Made by a program: the position numbers and the translations under genes
The notes under the pieces: generated by a model
The model's input: the letters and a program-made list of their open reading frames with translations, nothing else
The model's database searches: none
What the model was told of the DNA's origin: nothing
In this document: positions 6,104 to 13,485 of the stretch, one piece after another
How positions within the stretch are numbered: position 1 is the first letter of the stretch
Layout: each line of letters starts with the position of its first letter
Source: Armatimonadetes bacterium UBA5419
GTDB taxonomy: Bacteria > Armatimonadota > UBA10988
DNA length: 15,398 bases
NCBI GenBank assembly: GCA_002409445.1
Contig: DHNJ01000321.1
Coordinates: 1 to 15,398 of the forward strand
Direction: 5' to 3'

Positions 6104-8211
6104 CTAACCGACTCGCGGGCGCCTCGAGCCCCTACCTCCGACAACACGCAGACAACCCGGTCGACTGGTACCCCTGGGGAAATGCCGCGTTCGCCGCCGC
6201 GGCGGAGCGTGATGTCCCCGTATTCCTCTCGGTTGGCTACGCGACGTGCCACTGGTGTCATCGCTTCGCCGCCGAGTCGTTCGAGAACGAGTCCGTCGCC
6301 GCCGAACTGAACCAGGCCTTCGTCTGCATCAAGGTCGACCGCGAAGAGCGACCCGACCTCGACGACTACTACATGACCGCGGTGATGCTCCTCAACGGCT
6401 CCGGGGGCTGGCCGCTGACCGCGATCCTGCTGCCCGACCGCCGGCCCTTCTTCGGCGGCACCTACTACACCGTGCCACAACTGCTCCAGATCATCGACGG
6501 CCTGAGCCAGCTCTGGCGCGACTCGCGCGACAAGGTCGTCAACGCCGCCGAGCAACTGGCCGCCGCTATCGCCGCCCAGCACGACCCCGCGCCCGTCAGC
6601 GGCAACGCCGGGCCGGCCGAGGTGCGCACGGCGGTCGCCGAGTTGCTGGCCAGCCAGGACCTCGTCTACGGCGGGCAAAGCGGTGCGCCGCGCTTCCCCC
6701 AGGACATGACCGACCGGCTGCTCCTCCAACACTGGCAGACTGCCGGTGACGCCAACGCGCTCCAAGCCGCGTTGGCCAGCCTCGTGGGCATGGCGGCCGG
6801 CGGCATTCACGACCACCTCGCCGGCGGCCTCCACCGCTACAGCGTCGACGGCAGTTGGAGCGTGCCCCACTTCGAGAAGATGCTCTACAACCAGGCCGGG
6901 CTCCTGCAAGCCTACGCCGACGCCGCGGCGGTGACCGGCTCCGGTGCGCTGCGCCACGTCGCCCAGGGCATCGTCGACTTCGTTGCCGCCGAGCTGACCG
7001 ACCCGGCCACCGGCGCCTACTGGAGCGCTCTCGACGCCGACTCGGAGGGCCAGGAGGGCACCTACTACTGGTGGCGGCCGAGCCGGGCCGCCGACGTCCT
7101 GGGGCCGGAACTGACCGCCCAGACGCCGCTGGTCATCGCCGACAGCCGCCGTGAGGTCGCCGTCGACTCCGGCCTAGGTTTCGATGGCGTCGTCCGCCTG
7201 CCGGCCCAAGGCGGCCTGGCGGACCTGGCCGCCGATCTGGCCTCATCGGCCTATGCGGAGAGCGTCGTGCGCCTGGGTGCGGCGCGGGCCGAACGGGTCC
7301 GTCCGGCGACGGACGACAAGGTCCTGACCGGCTGGAACGGCCTGTTCATTGCTGCGCTGGCCGCCGCGGGCGATCGGCTGGACGAGCCCAGCTGGCTGGA
7401 GCTAGCCACCCGCACCGCCGGCGCGGCCGCCGGCTGGCACACGGCCGACGGCGTGCTAGTGCGTGTCGCCGGGTCCGACCAGCCTGGCCAGCTCGAGGAC
7501 TACGCCGGACTAGGCCTCGGCTACTATGAGTTGTGGCGGGCGACGGGTGAGGCACGTTGGCTAGCGGCGGCTGTCGCGCTGGCGCAGCAGATCGAGCCAA
7601 GATTCGGCGCGCCCAGCGGGCCGCTCCACGCCGCTAGCGCCGAACTCGACGACCTGCCGGTCCGCCCGCGCGACGTCGTCGACAATGCCCTGCCCAGCGG
7701 CAACAGCCTGGCCGCGGAGTTGCTCCTGAGCTTGGCGGTCGTCGTGGAGCCACAGTTCCCCCAAGGGCCGGCGGTGCAGGCGGCGCTCGCGGCCCTAGCC
7801 CAACGCCTACTTGGCGAGTTGGGCCCGCGGGCGGTCCGCGCCCCCCGCGCGCACCCAGCCAGCCTCCGCCTCGTGCTCGAACGGCTCTACCCGCTGGCTA
7901 GCGCGCCCGTGGTGCGAAGCTCGCTGTTACCCGCGACCGCTGGCCGCGACGCGCGGGTCCGGCTCAGCACGCCGCCCGGCTGGCATCTAGGCAACGCACC
8001 CGGCGAGCTACCCTTCGTCCGCCACCGCGACAACGGCGCCGCCCGGATGCTTCCATTGCTCGACCACGATCAGGCAGCTGGGTGGGCTGAGTTTGCGTGG
8101 CCGGAGGAATGCGCCAACACGGACCGCCCCACACGGATCACCGTGCAGGTCTGCGACCGCCGGCGCTGCCTCGCGCCGACGGACGTCTGGCTCGCGCCGC
8201 GCTGGACCTAG
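6100..8211 (+). CDS. DUF255 thioredoxin-like domain protein (YyaL / SPATA20 family)
   Basis: This is a 703-residue protein, close to the usual length of the family. The N-terminus follows the family pattern from its first residues (NRLAGASSPYLRQHADNPVDWYPWG), which fixes the start although no clear ribosome-binding site precedes it. The thioredoxin-like domain carries the CHWC redox-type motif with Cys50 and Cys53, followed by KVDREERPDLDDYYM (78-92) and the GGWPLT strand (102-107). The remaining two thirds is an alpha/alpha-barrel-like region related to glycosidase and epimerase toroids, with an ending rich in C-x(4)-C (VCDRRRC). Homologues are widespread but their reaction is not established; a redox or sugar-related role is only suggested by the two folds. 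There is no signal peptide, so it is cytosolic. A small hairpin covers its start codon. Its stop TAG overlaps the stop of the opposing HEAT gene in one CTAG. Confidence 0.9.
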   Translation: MANRLAGASSPYLRQHADNPVDWYPWGNAAFAAAAERDVPVFLSVGYATCHWCHRFAAESFENESVAAELNQAFVCIKVDREERPDLDDYYMTAVMLLNGSGGWPLTAILLPDRRPFFGGTYYTVPQLLQIIDGLSQLWRDSRDKVVNAAEQLAAAIAAQHDPAPVSGNAGPAEVRTAVAELLASQDLVYGGQSGAPRFPQDMTDRLLLQHWQTAGDANALQAALASLVGMAAGGIHDHLAGGLHRYSVDGSWSVPHFEKMLYNQAGLLQAYADAAAVTGSGALRHVAQGIVDFVAAELTDPATGAYWSALDADSEGQEGTYYWWRPSRAADVLGPELTAQTPLVIADSRREVAVDSGLGFDGVVRLPAQGGLADLAADLASSAYAESVVRLGAARAERVRPATDDKVLTGWNGLFIAALAAAGDRLDEPSWLELATRTAGAAAGWHTADGVLVRVAGSDQPGQLEDYAGLGLGYYELWRATGEARWLAAAVALAQQIEPRFGAPSGPLHAASAELDDLPVRPRDVVDNALPSGNSLAAELLLSLAVVVEPQFPQGPAVQAALAALAQRLLGELGPRAVRAPRAHPASLRLVLERLYPLASAPVVRSSLLPATAGRDARVRLSTPPGWHLGNAPGELPFVRHRDNGAARMLPLLDHDQAAGWAEFAWPEECANTDRPTRITVQVCDRRRCLAPTDVWLAPRWT

Positions 8212-11200
8212 CTGCCGCCGAGCGCGAGCAGGGCCTGCTGCGCCGAGCGTTGCACATTACGGCTCGGGTCGGCCTGGTCCGAGCCGATCATCTGCCGCAG
8301 CCGCGCGAGGATCGGCGCCTCATTGAGCCCGAGCTCCTCCGCAGCCTTGGCCGAGTGTTCGCGCACTAACTCATTCGTATCCGCGAGGCCGGTCGAGACC
8401 AGGCCGCTCGCCTGCTCCAGCCGCGCCTTGCTCAGCACGCGGATACCCGCGGCACGCAGCACCGGGTGCGGATCCTGTAGACCGGCGGTCAGCCGTTCCT
8501 GGACCACCGGGTGATCCTCCAGGGAGGCGATCATATCGAAGTTCTGGAACATCGAGCCGTCACGGTAGAGGTCCTCGATGAGGATCTTGACCGGGTCGCG
8601 CTGGTCCTTCTTCAGGCCGCGGATGGCCGCGATGCGCTCGGGCGGGAGGCTCGCCATCAGCCGCGCGGCCTCGCGCTTGATATCCATGTTCTTCGAGCGG
8701 ATCTGATCGCGCAACACTTTGTTGCCGCGGTCGTCGCCGAGCCCGATGAGCGTCACGGCGCCGGCCGTCTTGACCGCTTCGTTCGGATCGTTCAGCAGGC
8801 TGACCAGCGAGTCGAGCGTTTTGTCAACGACTTCCCTCTCGGTTGGCGGGTCCTCCAGCGACTTAGCCTCCTCCTCGGCCTTTTTCGTCAACTCGGCTTG
8901 CGTCGCTAGCGGGTCGACAGGCGGCATCTCGTCGGCTGCCGGCTTGAGGTTCATGCCGGCGTACCAGATGCTCAGCGCCGCCAACTGGCGGACGCGGCCG
9001 GGCATCGTGGTCGTGGTCATGATCGTGTTCAGCCGCGCGCGCTGGTCACCCAGCTTGGCACCCGACACCTTGAAGGCCGGCAGCGCGGCGCGCAGCACGT
9101 CAGCGTTGTTGTCCGCCAGCGCCGAGCGCACCGCCCGCAGCGCCTCGCGGTCGTCGATGCCGATGAGACCCGCGACGGCCGCCGCGCGCGTGCGCTTGTC
9201 GGTGACCACCGCGGCCTCCAAATTCTCCGGCTCCTCGTCCGCCTCATAGCCAACGTAGTCGCCCGCCTCGGCGTTCGCCACGCGCACCAGCGCCGCGATG
9301 ACCGCCTGCCGTTGGGCGGCGTCGAGCGGCGCATGGGCGCCGGGCTGCAGCAGCCGGCCCAGTGCCTCCGCTGCCGCGGCGCGCACGTCACCGCTCGGGT
9401 CGTCGAGCACCGGCAGCAGCACCGAGGCGGCCTGCGGCTCGGTGCGCAGCGCCTCGACCGCCAGCGCACGGGTCGGCGAGTCGGCGGAGGTCAACTGCGC
9501 GCGCAAGGTTTCGTTGTCCAGTAGACGGCCCGTCGTGCGCAAGACCTCGCGGCTGAGCACGGGGTTGCCTTCGGCCAGCAGCTGCTTGGCCAGCGGCACG
9601 TCCGCCGGGCTCGTCAGCATGCGGGGCACGGTCAGCTGGACCGCCGGGTCGGCGCTGGCCAAGCGCGGCAGCAGCGCCCGCCGCACGCCGTCGGGCAGGC
9701 CAGCGATGGCCCGCGCCGCGACCAGACGCACGGTCGGGTCCGTCTCACGCACAAGCACGTCGAGCAGCGCCTGGCCCGAATCGGCGTCACCGGCCACGTA
9801 CAGCCCCTCGGCTGCCGCACAGCGGACGACTGCGTCCGTGTTGTGAAGGCCGTCGGTGGCCAGGATCTGGGCGATGCGCTCGCGGTCGGCAGGGTCAGTG
9901 TGCGATGCCTCCAGGATGCGCTGCAAGCCGGTCACGGCCTGGCGAGCAACGGTGTAGCTGGTCTCGTTGTTGTTGTCCAACGCGTGGCCCAGCGCGTCGA
10001 TCGCCGACGGGTCGCCGACATTGACCAGGCGCTTGAGCGCCTCGATGCGGTCGGCCTCAACCGAGTCGAAATGGATCGTCAGCTCGGTCGTGTCGCGCCG
10101 GTCGTCGAAATCGGTGTCGGGCAGATCCGCGTGGTAGAGCGCGCGGTTGTGCCGCATTTCGAAGGGCGCGATGAGCGCGCGGTGGTCGCGGGCCCGCTCG
10201 CCCTCGAACTCGCCACTAACCGGCCGGTCAAGGTTGTTACGCGGTCGCGGACTGCCGGCATGGACCGCGACGAAGAAGTCAGTCACCAGGTCGCCCGGGC
10301 CCTCGTTGACCATCGGTACGATGATGTTCAACAGCTCGCCTTCGACCACGTCCATTATTTCGGTCGAGTGCATCGGGTCGACGACGGTCTTGCCGCGGCG
10401 GTTGAGCGTCACGCCCGCGCCCTCGATAGCCAGCGAAGTCCCGCCCTGGACGGGCCTGACCACGCGGCCAGACTTGCTCTGGTCCAGGTTGGCCTGGCTC
10501 TGGGCGATGCGCCGCTGCTCCTGCTCCTGGATGAACGACGCCGAGTCGCGCTGGCGCGCGAGGTCCTCGGCGGTCGCCTCACCTTGAGTCTTGACCCGGA
10601 CGTAGAACGGCCCGTAGATCAACGGCTCGCGGTCGGCGTTCGACCGCACGCGGCCCTCAGAGTCGAGCCGCACGTAGCAGGCGTACTCGCCCTCGAGGAT
10701 ATGCAATAGCGGCGTGAGGTAGTCGGTCAGCGCCTGCTGCCCCGCGCTGCCCTCCGGTAGTTCGAGCCGTGCGAGCGCAGTGGCGGCCTGTTGGCGAACC
10801 AGTTCGTATTCGTCGCGCAGTGCCTTGATCAGCGCCGTCTCGCCCTCGGCCGCACCCGTCAGACCGATCAGCCGGGCAGCAACCGCGCGACGGTGCATGA
10901 AGCGGCCCTTCTTGAGGACCGCGTCGGTCACCTCGCCGATGCGCTCGAGCAACGCCTCGGTGCACAACTGCGCCAGCTCGGGACGTGCCGCGAGACGCTG
11001 AAAGGCGAGCCGGCCGGTGTCGGTGTCGGCCTCACCGGTGGGCAGGTCGCCGCTGAGATCGCAGGCGATCTCCGCCAACCAGTCCACGTTTCGTTCGGCC
11101 GCATCACCCTCGGTCTCGGCCTCGAGCGCCCAGATGACGTTGTTCCGGACGGTCTGGGGCTGGGTCTCGAGGAACTCGATCGGCTTGCGCCGCCCCATCA

Positions 11201-11354
11201 CTCGGTGTGCCGCGCGTTGGCGCACGGCGAGGTCCTCGTCACCGGTCGCCCGGATCAGGCGGTCGGTCAAGACGTAGCTGATGGTGATCCAGGCGATGCT
11301 GCCGATCGCCAAGGCCACGAGCGTGTAGAAAAAGTAGCGCCAGCCCTTGCCCAC
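8208..11354 (-). CDS. Large membrane-anchored HEAT-repeat protein with a CARDB-like insert, function unknown
   Basis: This is 1,048 residues from GTG 11354. GTG 11375 would add seven residues but has no ribosome-binding site, whereas AGGGA lies seven bases before GTG 11354. A single membrane segment (about residues 4-29, YFFYTLVALAIGSIAWITISY) follows a basic start, so the body is predicted to lie outside the cytoplasm. HEAT-like helix pairs occupy about 40-215. Residues of about 220-430 are different: a polar Gln/Glu stretch (about 270-295) and then a beta region with NIIVPMVNEGPGDLV, which resembles the CARDB adhesion fold. From about 435 to the end, helical repeats recur with motifs such as DPTVRLVAARAIAGL, DPSGDVRAAAAEALGRL and DPNEAVKTAGAVTLIGL. 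An acidic linker interrupts the array. No catalytic motif is seen, so a scaffold or binding role is likely. It is downstream of the winged-helix gene and probably co-transcribed. Confidence 0.75.
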   Translation of the reverse strand: MGKGWRYFFYTLVALAIGSIAWITISYVLTDRLIRATGDEDLAVRQRAAHRVMGRRKPIEFLETQPQTVRNNVIWALEAETEGDAAERNVDWLAEIACDLSGDLPTGEADTDTGRLAFQRLAARPELAQLCTEALLERIGEVTDAVLKKGRFMHRRAVAARLIGLTGAAEGETALIKALRDEYELVRQQAATALARLELPEGSAGQQALTDYLTPLLHILEGEYACYVRLDSEGRVRSNADREPLIYGPFYVRVKTQGEATAEDLARQRDSASFIQEQEQRRIAQSQANLDQSKSGRVVRPVQGGTSLAIEGAGVTLNRRGKTVVDPMHSTEIMDVVEGELLNIIVPMVNEGPGDLVTDFFVAVHAGSPRPRNNLDRPVSGEFEGERARDHRALIAPFEMRHNRALYHADLPDTDFDDRRDTTELTIHFDSVEADRIEALKRLVNVGDPSAIDALGHALDNNNETSYTVARQAVTGLQRILEASHTDPADRERIAQILATDGLHNTDAVVRCAAAEGLYVAGDADSGQALLDVLVRETDPTVRLVAARAIAGLPDGVRRALLPRLASADPAVQLTVPRMLTSPADVPLAKQLLAEGNPVLSREVLRTTGRLLDNETLRAQLTSADSPTRALAVEALRTEPQAASVLLPVLDDPSGDVRAAAAEALGRLLQPGAHAPLDAAQRQAVIAALVRVANAEAGDYVGYEADEEPENLEAAVVTDKRTRAAAVAGLIGIDDREALRAVRSALADNNADVLRAALPAFKVSGAKLGDQRARLNTIMTTTTMPGRVRQLAALSIWYAGMNLKPAADEMPPVDPLATQAELTKKAEEEAKSLEDPPTEREVVDKTLDSLVSLLNDPNEAVKTAGAVTLIGLGDDRGNKVLRDQIRSKNMDIKREAARLMASLPPERIAAIRGLKKDQRDPVKILIEDLYRDGSMFQNFDMIASLEDHPVVQERLTAGLQDPHPVLRAAGIRVLSKARLEQASGLVSTGLADTNELVREHSAKAAEELGLNEAPILARLRQMIGSDQADPSRNVQRSAQQALLALGGS

Positions 11355-11452
11355 GGGTCCATCCCTTCGCGCCACGCAGGCGCCACGCGGCCTATTCGCC
11401 GGACCCGCCGACCCTCCTTCTCATCCGCGACGGAGATTCGCACTCCGGGTCC
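11354..11452 (-). repeat. Repeat set able to form two alternative hairpins before the HEAT gene
   Basis: Read on the minus strand, GGACCCG occurs at 11452-11446 and again at 11360-11354. Its exact complement CGGGTCC lies between them at 11407-11401. The middle copy can pair with either flank, but not both. The second pairing covers the spacer after the AGGGA ribosome-binding site and the first base of the GTG start. A further five-pair hairpin (CGGAG/CTCCG, loop of seven) at 11447-11431 overlaps the upstream copy. The pattern resembles a translational switch, but a chance origin in GC-rich DNA is quite possible. Confidence 0.3.
11362..11366 (-). promoter_or_regulatory. Ribosome-binding site favouring GTG 11354 as HEAT-gene start
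   Basis: AGGGA on the minus strand lies seven bases before GTG 11354. The upstream in-frame GTG 11375 has only a weak GTGGCG-like stretch before it, so the shorter protein is preferred. Confidence 0.5.
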
Positions 11453-11463
11453 ACGGCGCTAGC

Positions 11464-13353
11464 TTACTCGGTTTCGGTCTCGGTTTCGATGGCGAATGCA
11501 CGCTTCTCGGCCAGCCGGGTCTTGCTCGAGCGCCGCTCGTCGTACAGCCACAGCGTCTGGTCCTCAGACTGCGAGAACATCGGGTAGCTGCTGAGATTAC
11601 TGGCGATCTCGCGCTTCGTCACGCGGCGGACGATATTGCACTCGGCATGCAGCCGGCGGAAGCTGACGCCACCGCCATGGTGCTCCATCAGTTGCTTCAT
11701 GATGTCTAGCACCGAAGTGTTCGCGTCGTGCTCGATCTGCACGCGCAGCCCGAGCAGATCCTGCAACCGCTGTTGGGCGATGACCTGCATCGGATCCGGG
11801 TCGGTCTCCAGGCTCGCGCGCCAGACGTCGGCCTCCGTATCGTGCTCGATGTGGAACACATGGCCGGTCGGCTGCAGGCGATCCTTGAACCAGGCGTCAA
11901 GACCGCAGAGCAGACCCGAGTCGTTGTTCAGCCACAGCTCGAACGTCTCGCCGCTGGCCTCGTCGACCAGGGGGATAGGCCGCAGCGCCGGCTCGGCGGG
12001 GAATACGCCGCGATCCATCTTGCGGACCTTGAGCGTGCCCGAGACAAAGTGGCGATAGTTGGTCACGAACCGCTGCCGCGCCCCCAGGGCGATGCCCTCG
12101 GGGAACGCCGCGACCTCGTCCTCTTCGCCGACGTCCTCCAGGTCCGGTGCACGGACCTCCCACTCCAAACCACCCTCGAGGCCACCGTCCTCGAGCGGCT
12201 GGTCGACCATCTCACCGGTTACCGACAGGACGGTGATCGGCGAGGGCTGCAGGGTGACCGGGACGCGGAACAGTGGCGGCGGCAACAACCGGCGCAAGTG
12301 CCAGTGGTTGTCGGCCAGCGGGACAAACCGTTCGTCGCTCTCCAACGCCGCCTGCATCGCGCGCACGAAGTCGTTGTAGCGCTGGTCGCCGGGGAAGCTC
12401 TCGAGCACGTCCGAGACTAGGTCGGGCAGACTAACCGCACCATCCACGCGCTCGATCTGAGCGGCGACGGCGTCGCGGTCCTCGGCACTCAGCTCGTAGA
12501 ACTGGTCGCCCTCTTCGGCGAGGATCTCGTGGAGATCGGTCGCCACAACCTGGCCCTCATCGTCTGCCTGTTGGCTGGCCAGCTCGCGCAGGACGCGGGT
12601 CATCTCCTGCCCGTACTCGATGGTCGCGACCGCCGGACCAGGCAGGAACTCGAACCGGCCGTCCTCCAGCGCGCGGACCAAGGTGCGATTGACGTCGACT
12701 TGGCCCTGCCGGGCGACCCACAACGCGTAGAGGATGAACCGCGAAGCCAGCGGCTCCTGCGCACTGTACGCCAAGACGTAAAATGCCTCCAGATCGTCCT
12801 TCTCTGCCTGCGCCGAGGCCAGATCGAGATGGTTGAGGACGGCTTCCAGGTCGACCTTGCAGCCGAAGAAATTATGCCGCCGAACGTCCAAGTCGGTGTC
12901 GTCGGGCCGCGTATCGAGCAGCCACTCGCGGAGACCGACGATGTCGTTCGCGCTGATAAAGTAGGTATCCCGCGACTGGCACAGCTTGATGACGGTGCGG
13001 GCCAGGGCCTCCGGCGCCACCGCGCGGCGCAACGCCGCCTCGGCGGTCAGCTTGGCCAGCGGCAGCGGGCGCCCCGTCTCGCGCAGGATCGCCTGCAACA
13101 AGCCATCAACGCTGCGCCGCGGGCCCGTGTGTCGGCTGGCAAGGTCGTAACGGCGATCGACCAGCGCGAAGTCGCCGTCCTGTTCCAGGCGTGACAACTC
13201 GTTGCGCACCAGCCGCGCCGAGCCACTCACCCGCTCGTCGACCTCACGCACCACGTCCGCCGTCCTGACCGACTCGCCCGAGGCCAACATGAAGTCCGAC
13301 ATCATGACGGCCAAATACTCGAGCGCCTGCTCATGCGTTCCCGTTGCGTCCAC
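11464..13353 (-). CDS. Multi-winged-helix protein with a B3-like beta domain, family not recognised
   Basis: This is 629 residues from GTG 13353. The frame stays open to 13647, but that extension would overlap gcvT and is compositionally unlike protein. GGGAG lies about ten bases before this GTG and a promoter lies further upstream. No family name is recognised. I read four winged-helix-like units, each a helical run ending in an aromatic beta hairpin: about 28-74 (DFALVDRRYDL), 82-147 (RDTYFISANDIVGLREWL; HARE-HTH-like), 305-357 (DERFVPLADNHWHLR) and 548-607 (YPMFSQSEDQTLWLYDERR). Residues of about 165-290 are mostly helical. Residues of about 430-515 (SGTLKVRKMDRGVFP through FELWLNNDSGLLCGLDAWF) resemble B3-type DNA-binding pseudobarrels. 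There is no signal peptide or membrane segment, so it is cytosolic and probably binds nucleic acid. The C-terminus is a short ETETETE tail. The HEAT gene follows in the same direction after about 110 bases. Confidence 0.7.
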   Translation of the reverse strand: MDATGTHEQALEYLAVMMSDFMLASGESVRTADVVREVDERVSGSARLVRNELSRLEQDGDFALVDRRYDLASRHTGPRRSVDGLLQAILRETGRPLPLAKLTAEAALRRAVAPEALARTVIKLCQSRDTYFISANDIVGLREWLLDTRPDDTDLDVRRHNFFGCKVDLEAVLNHLDLASAQAEKDDLEAFYVLAYSAQEPLASRFILYALWVARQGQVDVNRTLVRALEDGRFEFLPGPAVATIEYGQEMTRVLRELASQQADDEGQVVATDLHEILAEEGDQFYELSAEDRDAVAAQIERVDGAVSLPDLVSDVLESFPGDQRYNDFVRAMQAALESDERFVPLADNHWHLRRLLPPPLFRVPVTLQPSPITVLSVTGEMVDQPLEDGGLEGGLEWEVRAPDLEDVGEEDEVAAFPEGIALGARQRFVTNYRHFVSGTLKVRKMDRGVFPAEPALRPIPLVDEASGETFELWLNNDSGLLCGLDAWFKDRLQPTGHVFHIEHDTEADVWRASLETDPDPMQVIAQQRLQDLLGLRVQIEHDANTSVLDIMKQLMEHHGGGVSFRRLHAECNIVRRVTKREIASNLSSYPMFSQSEDQTLWLYDERRSSKTRLAEKRAFAIETETETE

Positions 13354-13398
13354 GCGTCTCTGTCTCCCGCGCCGAATCCCCCATCGTAGGAAAGACCA

Positions 13399-13427
13399 AG
13401 CATACCACCGCTTCGGCCCACCGACAA
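13399..13427 (-). promoter_or_regulatory. Candidate sigma-70-type promoter for the winged-helix / HEAT gene pair
   Basis: On the minus strand TTGTCG (13427-13422) and TATGCT (13404-13399) are separated by 17 bases, each matching consensus at four of six positions. TGG immediately before the -10 gives an extended TGn element. The predicted start near 13392 leaves a leader of about 39 bases carrying GGGAG before GTG 13353. It lies in the divergent gap shared with gcvT, for which no equally convincing promoter is visible. Confidence 0.45.
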
Positions 13428-13485
13428 GGCTTCTAGCCGCGTTTGGTGTAGACTGCGGGGCGCAGAAGGACGTAGGAGACGCTCG

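Noticed and set aside
6043..6957. Open frame of 304 codons on the minus strand opposite the DUF255 gene
   Set aside because: It is a shadow of a gene with clear family motifs, and its composition is typical of antisense translation.
9843..10709. Open frame of 288 codons on the plus strand opposite the HEAT gene
   Set aside because: The minus strand has the consistent HEAT repeats; this frame has no recognisable motif or ribosome-binding site.
11401..11457. tRNA-like segment with a T-arm-like hairpin (CGGAG, seven-base loop with TTCG, CTCCG)
   Set aside because: No matching acceptor stem lies at the right distance, the candidate anticodon stem does not pair, and the whole is too short for a tRNA.
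11466..11494. Short tandem repeat encoding the ETETETE tail of the winged-helix protein
   Set aside because: Only about two imperfect copies of a 12-base unit; too short to argue for a variable repeat, and acidic tails are common.
13426..13454. TAGACT at 13449-13454 as a -10 box for gcvT
   Set aside because: No -35-like hexamer at normal spacing; the nearest candidate is 22 bases away.
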